NCBI GenBank assembly: GCA_900544845.1
Contig: UQWV01000007.1
Coordinates: 1 to 48,436 of the forward strand
DNA: 48,436 nt
Direction: 5' to 3'
DNA from: an uncultured Collinsella sp.
Lineage (GTDB): Bacteria; Actinomycetota; Coriobacteriia; Coriobacteriales; Coriobacteriaceae
Part shown: positions 31,587-40,017 of the stretch, piece after piece
Numbering within the stretch: the stretch's first letter is position 1
Layout of the letters: every line of letters starts with the position of its first letter
The notes under the pieces: generated by a model
The model's database searches: none
Told to the model about the DNA's origin: nothing
What the model saw: only the letters and a program-made list of their open reading frames with translations
Made by a program: the position numbers and the translations under genes

Positions 31587-33149
31587 TTAGTCAAACTGGG
31601 TAACATCGATCAGGCGATTGGCCAGCGAAAGGTCGCTCTCGATGGGCACGAACTCGTCGCCCACGTGCATGAGCTCCTCGTCACCCTTTGCCAGCAGCAA
31701 GACAATGGTGGGAGCATCGGGGTTGACGTACTCCTCGCGCGCCGCCTTGAACGCCGCATGCACAGCGGCTTCGCGGTCGAGGATGATCTTGTTCGGCGTA
31801 TCGTCGGGAACATGCTCGGCAAGCTCGCGACAGACCTTCATCGGGTCCTCGTGAGCTGGATCCTCGTTCGTAAAGATCATCAGGTCGGAATACGGTGCGG
31901 CCTCGCGTGGCAATTGCTCGCGGCGCTCCTGCGCCTTGCCGCCGGCGGCGCCAAACAGCGTAATGACGGGGCTAGCGGGAAACGCGCGCTTGACCGACGA
32001 GAAAAGCGAACGGAACGAAAGCTGGTTGTGCGCATAGTCAACGACGCAGATCACGCGGCCGTCCTTCGACTCCACGACCTCCATGCGGCCCGGCACACGC
32101 AGTTTGGAGAGGCCCTTCTTGATAGCCTCGATACCGATGCCGATCTCGCGCGCAGCGGCGATAGCGACCAGCGCGTTTTCCACGTTAAAGTCGCCCGCGA
32201 TACCCAGCAGGACCTTCTCCCCCGCCTCGGGCTCGTCGGCGCTCATGCCGTGCAAGTTGAACTCGATGTTAAAGCCGAGCATGCGGACATCGCTCGCCCA
32301 CAGGCTTGCCTCGGGATGCTCGACGCCAACGGTCACCAAGCGCTCGGCCGTCGACGCTGCCTCCAGCACACGGTCGACCTCTTCGGTGCCCAGATTCACC
32401 ACGGCGGTCTTTGCCTGGTCAAAGATCCTGAGTTTGCTCTCAAAATAATCCTCAAACGTGGGGTGTTCGATCGGCGAGATGTGGTCGCGGCCGATGTTGA
32501 GGAAGCACGCCACGTCAAACGGCAGATTCTCGACGCGTTGGTACTTGAGCGCCTGGCTCGAAACCTCCATGACCATGGACTGGCGACCGGACGTGCGGCA
32601 GTTGGCGATATGGCGCCAGACCTCGGGGGCCTCGGGCGTAGTATTGGTGCTCTCGTAGCACTCGATGCCATCGTCGGTACTCACCGAGCCGATCATGCCG
32701 CAGGACTCGCCCGCCGCCTTGATGATGGACTGGAGCATAAAAGCGGCCGTGGTCTTTCCCTTGGTGCCGGTGATGCCCACGATCTTGACGTCGTGGTCGG
32801 GACGGTCGTAGACCTCCGGCGGCAACAGGGCCATGGCCGTGCGAACACTATCAACAACCAGCATCGCAGCACCGCTCTCCTGCGCCAGCGGCTCCAGAGA
32901 CTCGACCAGCGACTCCTCGCACACAAATGCGACGGCGCCCGCATCGAGCGCCATGCTCAAAAACGCGGGCTTAAAGGCAGCACCTTTGCAAAAGAACACG
33001 TCACCTGCCGAGACCGCGCGCGAATCAAACGAGCAGCCGGTCACGGCACGCTCGTCAACCTGCTCTGATGCGCGCAGCTCGCCGCACACATCGAGAAGCT
33101 TGGCAAGCGTATCGACCGTGGTCACGGTCGCGGAATCCGAATGGTGCAT
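31587..33149 (-). CDS. murE: UDP-N-acetylmuramoyl-tripeptide synthetase MurE (probably L-Lys/L-Orn type)
   Basis: The 520-residue Mur ligase adds the third stem-peptide residue. The ATP loop GITGTKGKTT is at 125-134, the carbamylated Lys region YFESKL at 235-240, and the DYAHN motif follows. Diaminopimelate-adding enzymes carry DNPR at the substrate site; here the segment is NEDPAHEDP (428-436). It lacks the Arg and resembles L-lysine-adding enzymes of Gram-positive cocci. L-Lys or L-Orn is therefore the likely substrate. Ornithine would fit reports for Collinsella and the nearby arginine genes, but that is inference. Confidence 0.88.
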   Translation of the reverse strand: MHHSDSATVTTVDTLAKLLDVCGELRASEQVDERAVTGCSFDSRAVSAGDVFFCKGAAFKPAFLSMALDAGAVAFVCEESLVESLEPLAQESGAAMLVVDSVRTAMALLPPEVYDRPDHDVKIVGITGTKGKTTAAFMLQSIIKAAGESCGMIGSVSTDDGIECYESTNTTPEAPEVWRHIANCRTSGRQSMVMEVSSQALKYQRVENLPFDVACFLNIGRDHISPIEHPTFEDYFESKLRIFDQAKTAVVNLGTEEVDRVLEAASTAERLVTVGVEHPEASLWASDVRMLGFNIEFNLHGMSADEPEAGEKVLLGIAGDFNVENALVAIAAAREIGIGIEAIKKGLSKLRVPGRMEVVESKDGRVICVVDYAHNQLSFRSLFSSVKRAFPASPVITLFGAAGGKAQERREQLPREAAPYSDLMIFTNEDPAHEDPMKVCRELAEHVPDDTPNKIILDREAAVHAAFKAAREEYVNPDAPTIVLLLAKGDEELMHVGDEFVPIESDLSLANRLIDVTQFD

Positions 33150-33210
33150 CTTTCACCTTTCTCAGCCATTTGGCAGGGACGGTTTTTATAGTAACTGAAA
33201 CGCACCCACG

Positions 33211-33236
33211 CAAAAACGGCTCCCGGAGGAGCCGTT
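33211..33236 (-). terminator. Intrinsic terminator of asnB
   Basis: AACGGCTCC and GGAGCCGTT form a perfect 9-bp stem with a 4-nt loop. The minus strand continues TTTGCG, giving five consecutive T residues from the stem end. It is 26 nt past the asnB stop codon. Confidence 0.85.
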
Positions 33237-33261
33237 ACGCGCAGGCGTTCGTAAGCCGAGG

Positions 33262-35142
33262 CTAGGCAGCCTGAACAGCGGGCTGGTCCTCGTCGATAAA
33301 GAAGCGCTTGTACCACACCAGGAACACGAGCGGCGTATAGATCTTGCGCTGGAAATCGCCCTTGCCCGCAAAGTGCAGATCGAGCAGGTGCATGAGCTCG
33401 TCGGTATCGAAGAACTCGCTTGCCCACGGCGCGGTGAAGTACTCCTTGACATAGTCGTACCACTTTTGCTCGCGCAGCCAGTAGACAATCGGCACCGGGA
33501 AGCCCACCTTGGGACGGGTGGCCCACTCATCGGGCAGCGACTTGTTGGCAGCGTGGCGGAGTACTTGTTTGTTGCCGTTCTCGTTGATGCGGTAGCGGTC
33601 GGGAATGTGCTCGGCGAACTCCATGACTTTGCGGTCCAGGAAGGGCACGCGCAGCTCCAGCGAGTGCGCCATGCACATCTTGTCGGCCTTGAGCAGAATG
33701 TCGCCCGGGAGCCACATGTTCATGTCCAGGTACTGCTTCTTGACCAGCTCGGGCTGACCCTTCACGCGCGCATAGATGGGAGCGGCAAGCTCGAAGGCGC
33801 CATCGCCGGTGTTGTACTCGGGCTTGAGCACGCCGTCGACCTCGCGCTCCGGCCATACCAGAGCCTGTCCCAGGAACGACTTCTCGGGGATCTCGGCGCC
33901 CTTGACCAGGAAGTTATGTCCCTTGAAGTACGGCATATGCAGCGCCAGGTTACCGAGCGCGCGACGGATGGGCAGCGGCACCATCTTTTTGTACTTGCGC
34001 ACCGGGACCGTATCCTCGTAGTAGGCGTAGCCGCCAAAGAGTTCGTCGGCGCCTTCGCCCGAAAGCACGACGGTGACGTCCTTGCGGGCCATCTCGGCCA
34101 AGAACCACAGCGGCACGGAAGACAGGTTGGACTGCGGCTCGTCCATGTGATACTGGATGTCCTCGAGCGCACCGAAGAACTCGTCGGCGGTAATCATCTT
34201 GCGAACGTTTTCGACGCCGAGCTTATCGGAAAGCTCCTTGGCGTAGTTGGTCTCGTTGAAGTTCTTGTAGTCAAAGCCCACCGAGAAGGTCTTGTCGGGC
34301 ATGAGGCAAGCGGCGATGTAGCTAGAGTCGACGCCACCGGAGAGGAACGACGCGACCTTGACGTCGGCGATGCGATGGGCCTCGACACTCTCGTGCACGA
34401 CCTCGTCCAGCTCATCGACATACTCTTCGAACGGCTTCTCGACGGCAGAGTAATCGCAATCCCAGTAGCGCTCGATGTTCATCTTGCCGGTCGGGATATC
34501 GACGGTAAAGTAGTGCGCCGGCGGCAGCTTGTAGACACCCTCGAAGAAGGTCTCCTCGGTTGCCGAATACTGCAGCGTCATGTACGGACGCAGGGCCTTT
34601 TTGTTGACCGCCTTGTGGAAGTGCGGGTAGTCCAGGAAGCTCTTGATCTCGGAACCAAAGAGCACGCCCGGAGCGCCGTCGCCCGCATCGGCCATGGGAT
34701 AGTAGTAGAGCGGCTTGATGCCAAAGATGTCGCGGGCGCCAAAAAGCTTGTTCTTCTTTTTGTCCCAGATGACGAAGGCGTACATACCGCGCAGGCGATC
34801 GAGAACGGCCTCGCCCCACTCCTCGTAGCCGTGTAGGAGGCTCTCGGTGTCGGCGCCGCAATGGAACTTGTAGCCCTTGGCTTCGAGCTCGGAACGGAGT
34901 TCTTGGAAGTTGTAGATCTCGCCGTTGAAGACAATGACGACGCTACCGTCCTCGTTGGCCATAGGTTGGGCGCCAGCCTCGGTCAGGTCGAGGATCGACA
35001 GGCGGCGGAAGCCGAGGGCAACGCGGCCGTCGATAAACTGACCGCCCATGTCGGGACCGCGATGGACGATGCGGTCCATCATCTTGGTGAGCACCTCGGA
35101 TTGGTTATCCGTCCCACCGACAAAACCGACAAAACCGCACAT
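33262..35142 (-). CDS. asnB: Asparagine synthase (glutamine-hydrolysing)
   Basis: The 626-residue enzyme converts Asp, Gln and ATP to Asn. The N-terminal class II glutaminase domain starts MCGFVGFVGG with Cys2 as nucleophile, plus RLSILDL and VFNGEIYNF. The synthetase domain has the PP-loop SGGVDSS at 268-274 and GEGADELFGGYAYY. Near the C-terminus HSLELRVPFLD is typical. The ATG follows AGAGGGGA. It is separated from murE by a strong terminator. Confidence 0.94.
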   Translation of the reverse strand: MCGFVGFVGGTDNQSEVLTKMMDRIVHRGPDMGGQFIDGRVALGFRRLSILDLTEAGAQPMANEDGSVVIVFNGEIYNFQELRSELEAKGYKFHCGADTESLLHGYEEWGEAVLDRLRGMYAFVIWDKKKNKLFGARDIFGIKPLYYYPMADAGDGAPGVLFGSEIKSFLDYPHFHKAVNKKALRPYMTLQYSATEETFFEGVYKLPPAHYFTVDIPTGKMNIERYWDCDYSAVEKPFEEYVDELDEVVHESVEAHRIADVKVASFLSGGVDSSYIAACLMPDKTFSVGFDYKNFNETNYAKELSDKLGVENVRKMITADEFFGALEDIQYHMDEPQSNLSSVPLWFLAEMARKDVTVVLSGEGADELFGGYAYYEDTVPVRKYKKMVPLPIRRALGNLALHMPYFKGHNFLVKGAEIPEKSFLGQALVWPEREVDGVLKPEYNTGDGAFELAAPIYARVKGQPELVKKQYLDMNMWLPGDILLKADKMCMAHSLELRVPFLDRKVMEFAEHIPDRYRINENGNKQVLRHAANKSLPDEWATRPKVGFPVPIVYWLREQKWYDYVKEYFTAPWASEFFDTDELMHLLDLHFAGKGDFQRKIYTPLVFLVWYKRFFIDEDQPAVQAA

Positions 35143-35329
35143 ATACTATCCCCTCTGCTGTTGCTGGGCATCAAATCGAATCAGTAGCTTTTGAGTATAC
35201 CCGAGGGCGTAAAGAGGGGCGGAATGTTCAGGCAATCTCAACTGAATCAGCTCCGCGCCGACACGCGCCAGTTACCTTTAATGGATATGAGATGAATGAG
35301 GCAATTGTTTTGCTATACTCTCTCCGCAC

Positions 35330-35405
35330 GGGCGATTGGCGCAACGGTTAGCGCAGGTGCTTTACACGCACAAGGCTGGGGGTTCGAATCCCTCATCGCC
35401 CACCA
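35330..35405 (+). tRNA. tRNA-Val (anticodon TAC)
   Basis: The 76-nt gene has acceptor stem GGGCGAT/ATCGCCC, discriminator A and encoded CCA. The loop TTTACAC gives anticodon TAC (Val). The anticodon stem has a G-A mismatch at its top pair. The T-arm is GGGGG-TTCGAAT-CCCTC. An extended -10 (TGC-TATACT, 35311-35319) lies just before it. Its 3' end is copied in the repeats that follow. Confidence 0.92.
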
Positions 35406-35847
35406 CTGAATTGTTAGGCTCCCAGCAATGGGAGCCTTTCTTTTCTGGGCCCATCGCAGAGGGATTCGAACCCGACAGGGTGCGGAGCTGAGGAAACGCG
35501 CAAGCGTTTTCCAGCGCAGCACGCGAGGGCCGTAGGCCCGAAGCGAGAGCGGGCGGCGAAGCTGCACGCGACATCCCTCATCGCCCACCACTGAATTGGA
35601 AACGGTCCTCGCAAGGGGACCGTTTTTGTTTGGGCCCAGCGCATGGGATTCGAACCCGACAGGGTGCGGAGCTGAGGAAACGCGAAGCGTTTTCCAGCGC
35701 AGCACGCGAGGGCCGTAGGCCCGAAGCGAAAGCGGGCGGCGCCAGTCGCACGCGGACATCCCTCATCGCCCACCACTGATTTGGAAACGGTCCTCGCAAG
35801 GGGACCGTTTTTGTTTGCGCCCGGTGCATGGGATTCGAACCCGCCAG
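35390..35847 (+). repeat. 185-bp tandem repeats seeded by the tRNA-Val 3' end
   Basis: The 20-mer CCCTCATCGCCCACCACTGA (tRNA 3' end plus flank) occurs at 35390, 35575 and 35760, exactly 185 bp apart. Each unit holds the tRNA tail, a terminator hairpin, an inverted T-arm copy (GAGGGATTCGAACCC in unit 1), and a conserved GC-rich segment (GACAGGGTGCGGAGCTGAGG and onward). The third unit breaks off near 35847. Only the first unit belongs to a complete tRNA. The terminator stem of unit 1 (GGCTCCCA/TGGGAGCC) differs from units 2 and 3 (CGGTCC/GGACCG), yet pairing is kept. No genuine coding sequence is present. Confidence 0.85.
35417..35444 (+). terminator. Intrinsic terminator of tRNA-Val
   Basis: GGCTCCCA and TGGGAGCC form a perfect 8-bp stem with a GCAA loop, followed by TTTCTTTT. 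It is 11 nt beyond the tRNA CCA. Equivalent hairpins recur in the two downstream repeat units. Confidence 0.88.
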
Positions 35848-35867
35848 CACGTCTGTCACAAAGGCCG

Positions 35868-36083
35868 TGGCCAAAAAATGGCGAAAATGAGTACTGCTAC
35901 TTTGTTTGCAACATATAAAAAGATAGTATTGCTTAAGTTACGCAACATATGTCCATTATAAGGACTAACAGTTGGATCAAAATCGTGCATTCATCGCCAT
36001 TTCGACTTGCTATCTGGCCTTATTAGTCCAAAATTGCTGCTACCAAATCGGTAGCAGTACTCATATTTAATGTTTTTTGACCA
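35868..36083. mobile_element. MITE-like element with 33-bp terminal inverted repeats
   Basis: The ends 35868-35900 and 36051-36083 are inverted copies. The inner 14 nt (ATGAGTACTGCTAC) are perfect; the outer part (TGG.CAAAAAA) is mostly conserved. The 216-bp element is distinctly AT-rich compared with its neighbours and has no convincing coding frame. A second hairpin, CTGCTACC-AAATC-GGTAGCAG, overlaps the right end. No target-site duplication is obvious. Size and ends fit a miniature inverted-repeat element, but no transposase is visible. Confidence 0.6.
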
Positions 36084-36199
36084 GCGGGTCTCCCTGCCTT
36101 AGCAAATCTAAGGCAAAACGGGCTCCAGACCGCTGAATCATGCCACATAGGGCACGCCCGCAGTCCGGAACCCGGTCCAAATTGAGTTATTGCGCCGCG

Positions 36200-37483
36200 T
36201 TAGACCAAGACACCCGACAGGATCTCGATCAGACTGTCCACGTCGGCTTCCTCGCAGACGAGCGGCGGCAAGAAACGCAGCGTATGAGCACCCGTAGCGT
36301 TAATCACGACACCGGCGGCCAGCGCGCGGGCAACAATATCATGCGCATCGCCCGCGGCATCATCCAAATCACAGCCGAGCATCAGGCCACGGCCACGCAC
36401 CTCTACCACATGCGGAAGCTTAGCCAGCGCCTGCTCCATATAGGCACCCACCTTGGCAGCATGCTCGGCATAATCGCCGCGCACAAGCGCGGAGAGCGTC
36501 GCGGCACACGCCGCGATGGCCAAGCAGCTACCGCCAAAGGTCGAGCCGTGGTCGCCCGGCTTAAACACGTCGGCAATCTCCTTCTTTGCCACCACGGCAC
36601 CCATGGGCACGCCGTCGGCAATGCCCTTGGCAAGGCTCATGATGTCGGGCTCCACGCCATAGGTTTGGAATGCAAACGGCTTGCCGGAGCGGAAGATGCC
36701 GCACTGGACCTCGTCGGCGATAAGCACGGCGCCCACTTCGTGTGCCAGGTCGCGCGCTGCCGCCATAAACTCCTCGGTCATGGGGTGCACGCCACTCTCA
36801 CCCTGGATCGGCTCGAGCATCACGGCACAAATCTCGCTCCCCAGCTGCTTAAAGATCGCACGCAGCTCGTCCACATCGTTGGGCGTGCAGGCCACAAAGC
36901 CACCCGGCAGCGGACGGAAGCTGTCCTGCAGCCAATCCTGCATGGTGGCGGCAATGGTCTCGAGCGTACGGCCGTGGAAGCCGCCGCGCATGCACACGAT
37001 GGTGTTGCCGCCATTACCGGCACGCTTGGCGTACAGGCGCGCAAGCTTCATCGAGCCCTCGTTGGCCTCGGCGCCAGAGTTGGCAAAGAAGGTCTCCCAC
37101 ACCTGCTCGTCCGCAGCCGGGGCACCAAGAGCAGCTGCCGTGGTCTCATCGCCGGCGGCAATGGCATCGGCAAGCACGCGCGCACCATCTACGTCGTCGT
37201 TAGCAAGCTTGGACAGCAGCGCCGCGACCTGTCCGCGCTGCTCGATGTAAAAGTAATTGGAGACATGCATGAGCTTTTTGGTCTGTGCCTCGAGCGCCGA
37301 GAGCACAGCCGGGTCGCCATGACCTAGGCTGCACACGCCGATGCCGGCAAGAAAGTCGAGGTACTCACGGCCATCGTCGCCGGTGAGCTTCATGCCGTGA
37401 CCCTCGACAAACTCGACCGGAGAGCGGCCAAAGGTATGCATAACGTAATGGGATTCAAGCGATTGCTGAGCTGCAAGTGACAT
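36200..37483 (-). CDS. argD: Acetylornithine aminotransferase
   Basis: The 427-residue PLP enzyme of class III makes N-acetylornithine from the semialdehyde. FANSGAEANEGSMKLAR, GGFHGRTLETI, VLIADEVQCGIFRSG and the Schiff-base Lys in MSLAKGIADGVPMGA are all visible. It is the last gene of argC-argJ-argB-argD. It starts 69 nt after the argB stop with AAAGG. A 12-residue insertion-like segment (AAALGAPAADEQ) precedes the ANSGAEAN motif. Confidence 0.93.
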   Translation of the reverse strand: MSLAAQQSLESHYVMHTFGRSPVEFVEGHGMKLTGDDGREYLDFLAGIGVCSLGHGDPAVLSALEAQTKKLMHVSNYFYIEQRGQVAALLSKLANDDVDGARVLADAIAAGDETTAAALGAPAADEQVWETFFANSGAEANEGSMKLARLYAKRAGNGGNTIVCMRGGFHGRTLETIAATMQDWLQDSFRPLPGGFVACTPNDVDELRAIFKQLGSEICAVMLEPIQGESGVHPMTEEFMAAARDLAHEVGAVLIADEVQCGIFRSGKPFAFQTYGVEPDIMSLAKGIADGVPMGAVVAKKEIADVFKPGDHGSTFGGSCLAIAACAATLSALVRGDYAEHAAKVGAYMEQALAKLPHVVEVRGRGLMLGCDLDDAAGDAHDIVARALAAGVVINATGAHTLRFLPPLVCEEADVDSLIEILSGVLV

Positions 37484-37552
37484 GGGATGCCTTTCGTTGG
37501 GCGCCAGACGGCGCGGGGCTATGGGTGCAGGAATGGGGCGGCTGCGGGTCAG

Positions 37553-38533
37553 CTAGACCGTCTGAAGCTTCTCGACCTCGTCAAGGTTCTCGGTCAGACG
37601 CGCAGCAAACGTCGAAAGCGGATGCGGATGCGTATCGAACTCGTAAGCCGTCTCGGTGGAATGGATCACGGTGCCGACGCCGGCATCGGTCAGCAGCTCC
37701 AGCAGCAGCGAGTGCGGCGTGGTACCGTTAATGATGTGGGCACGAAATACGCCGCCGGTAAGCGCATCGACGGCCGCACGCAGCTTGGGAATCATGCCCT
37801 TATCGACCTCGCCGCCGTAGAGCATTTCGTTAACCTCGTCGAGCGTTAGGTTGGAGATAAGCGAGTCCTTGTCGCTAAAGTCCTTGTACAGGCCATCGAC
37901 ATCGGTCAAAAAGATCGCCTTATGCGCGTGGAGCGCCGCGGCAACGGCACCGGCGGCGGTGTCGGCGTTGATGTTGAAGAAACCGCCGTCCTCCCCCGCC
38001 GCGACGGTAGCGATGACGGGGATGTACTCGTTATCGAGTAAGCGCTCGATATAGTCGGTGTTGACGTGCGTCACTTTGCCCACACGACCGAGCTCGGGGT
38101 CGAGCGGCTCGGCGATGAGCGTGCCGGCATCGCTGCCCGACACGCCCACGGCCAGGTTACCGTGGTGGTTGATGGCAGCAACCAACTCCTGGTTGACCTT
38201 GCCGCCCAGCACCTCGCGCACGATATCCATAGTCGCCGGCGTGGTCACGCGCTGGCCGTTCTTAAACTCGACGGGGATGTCATAGTGGCTGAGCGCCTCG
38301 TTGATAGCCTTGCCGCCGCCGTGCACGATGACGGGGCGCATACCGATGATCTTGAGCAAAACGATGTCGCTCATCACGTCGCGGCGCAGCTGCTCATCAA
38401 CCATGGCGGCTCCGCCATATTTGATAACAACCGTCTTGCCGGTCAGATTCTTAATCCACGGCAGCGCTTCGAACAGCAGCTGCGCAGTTGCTTCGTTGGA
38501 TTCGCTCGAACGACAATCGCGTGCGAATTTCAT
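37553..38533 (-). CDS. argB: Acetylglutamate kinase
   Basis: The 326-residue amino-acid kinase phosphorylates N-acetylglutamate, the second arginine step. VVIKYGGAAM, VIVHGGGKAIN, and the ATP-site region with LTDVDGLYKDF are present. The N-terminal helix before the kinase fold (FARDCRSSESNEATAQLL) is typical of the hexameric, arginine-inhibited form. The ATG at 38533 with ACGAGG is chosen; the frame runs upstream to 38593 but with poor residues. Confidence 0.92.
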   Translation of the reverse strand: MKFARDCRSSESNEATAQLLFEALPWIKNLTGKTVVIKYGGAAMVDEQLRRDVMSDIVLLKIIGMRPVIVHGGGKAINEALSHYDIPVEFKNGQRVTTPATMDIVREVLGGKVNQELVAAINHHGNLAVGVSGSDAGTLIAEPLDPELGRVGKVTHVNTDYIERLLDNEYIPVIATVAAGEDGGFFNINADTAAGAVAAALHAHKAIFLTDVDGLYKDFSDKDSLISNLTLDEVNEMLYGGEVDKGMIPKLRAAVDALTGGVFRAHIINGTTPHSLLLELLTDAGVGTVIHSTETAYEFDTHPHPLSTFAARLTENLDEVEKLQTV

Positions 38534-38614
38534 AATCTGCCTCGTCTTTCGTATCGTTATCGCGCCGTGCTCCGCTGTCCGCAATCGCGGCAAGATGCGC
38601 AGCGTGCCTGGAAT

Positions 38615-39883
38615 CTAGGAACGGTAGTCGCCGTTGATGGAGATGTACTCATGCGTGAGGTCGCAGGTCCACACGGTCGTTGCCGCGTCGCCTGCGCCCA
38701 GGTCGGCCGAGATCACGATCTCGGGCGCCTCGAAACGCCGTAGAGCCTCGTCCTCGTCAAAGGGAACAGTCAGACCGTCGCGACAGACAGGCATGCCCAT
38801 CATGTCGATGGAAACATCTTCCTGATTAAACTTCACGCCGCACTTGCCAAGCGCCATAGCAACGCGACCCCAGTTGCAGTCGTGGCCGGCGATGCAGGTC
38901 TTAACGAGCGGCGAGTTGGCAACGGCACGGGCGGCGATATCGGCTTCCTCGTCGTTCACGGCGCCGGTAACGTTGACCGTAACAAGCTTGGATGCGCCCT
39001 CGCCATCGGCGGCGATATTGCGCGCCAGGCTCTCGCACACCTCGTGCACGGCAAATGCCAACTCGTCGAAGGCATCGGAGCCCTCGACGATAGGCTCGGC
39101 ATCTGCGGCAGCGGCGCCGGAGGCAAGCATGATGCAGGTGTCGTTGGTCGAGGTGTCGGAATCGACCGTTACCTTGTTAAAGGTCTGCTTGACGGTCGAG
39201 AGCAGCAGGGCATGAAGTGCCGCAGGCTCGACGGGGGCATCGGTAGTAATGACCGCGATCATGGTGGCCATATTGGGCATGATCATGCCCGAGCCCTTGC
39301 ACATTCCGCCTACCGTATAGACATTGCCCGCATGACCCGCAGCCTCGCTGACGTAGGACACGGCGTACTCCTTGGAGTGCGTGTCGGTCGTCATGATGGC
39401 GCGAGCGGCATCGGCGCCACCGTGGGCGGAGAGCGCCTCGTAGGCGGCAGGAATGGCGGTCTCAAACGTGTCGATCGGCAGAATCTGGCCAATCACACCC
39501 GTGGAGGCAACCAGAATCTGCTGGGGCTCACAGCCGATGACCTGCGATGCGATGCTGCACGTCTCGCGCGCGCATGCAAGGCCGGTCTCACCCGTGGCGG
39601 CGTTAGCATTGCCAGAGTTGACCGAAACGCCGGCGATGATTCCGTAGCCCTTGTCGGCACCGCCCAGGTTGGCACGGCTCACCTGCACGGGCGCCGCGCA
39701 AAAGCGATTGGTGGTAAACACGCCGGCACCGGGACAGGGTTTATCGGGCACGACGAGCGCGTAATCCAGACGCTCGGGGTTCTTGCGGAACCCAGCGTGG
39801 ATGCCTGCAGCCTTAAAACCAGCCGCAGCCGTAACGCCACCCTCGACGGCGCGAATCTTGATATCAAACAGCTCGGTATTCAT
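38615..39883 (-). CDS. argJ: Bifunctional ornithine acetyltransferase / N-acetylglutamate synthase
   Basis: The 422-residue protein recycles the acetyl group from N-acetylornithine to glutamate. The autocleavage site is visible in MPNMATMIAVITTDA, where the Thr becomes the nucleophile of the beta chain. VNSGNANAATGETGL and VASTGVIGQ are family motifs. With argJ present, the cyclic arginine route is used. The ATG is preceded by AAGGAG. Confidence 0.93.
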   Translation of the reverse strand: MNTELFDIKIRAVEGGVTAAAGFKAAGIHAGFRKNPERLDYALVVPDKPCPGAGVFTTNRFCAAPVQVSRANLGGADKGYGIIAGVSVNSGNANAATGETGLACARETCSIASQVIGCEPQQILVASTGVIGQILPIDTFETAIPAAYEALSAHGGADAARAIMTTDTHSKEYAVSYVSEAAGHAGNVYTVGGMCKGSGMIMPNMATMIAVITTDAPVEPAALHALLLSTVKQTFNKVTVDSDTSTNDTCIMLASGAAAADAEPIVEGSDAFDELAFAVHEVCESLARNIAADGEGASKLVTVNVTGAVNDEEADIAARAVANSPLVKTCIAGHDCNWGRVAMALGKCGVKFNQEDVSIDMMGMPVCRDGLTVPFDEDEALRRFEAPEIVISADLGAGDAATTVWTCDLTHEYISINGDYRS

Positions 39884-40017
39884 CGTCTTTATGACTCCTT
39901 ATGTCAAACAAAAAACGGACATCGGTTGGTGCGCCATGCCAGTCGTGATCATGAGACCAGCTTAAGAGTGGCGCCCCACTCGATGCCCGACTACCAAATC
40001 GTTAACAATCGAATGTG

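Noticed and set aside
35313..35874. Minus-strand open frames in the tRNA-Val repeat region (products with GDEGFEPPA or MRDSNPQP)
   Set aside because: These peptides are the well-known false translations of tRNA 3' halves. The region is repeat DNA without ribosome sites.
39730..39750. A GGGACAGG sequence like the REP-type loop
   Set aside because: It lies inside argJ coding sequence with no flanking stem, so it is a chance match.
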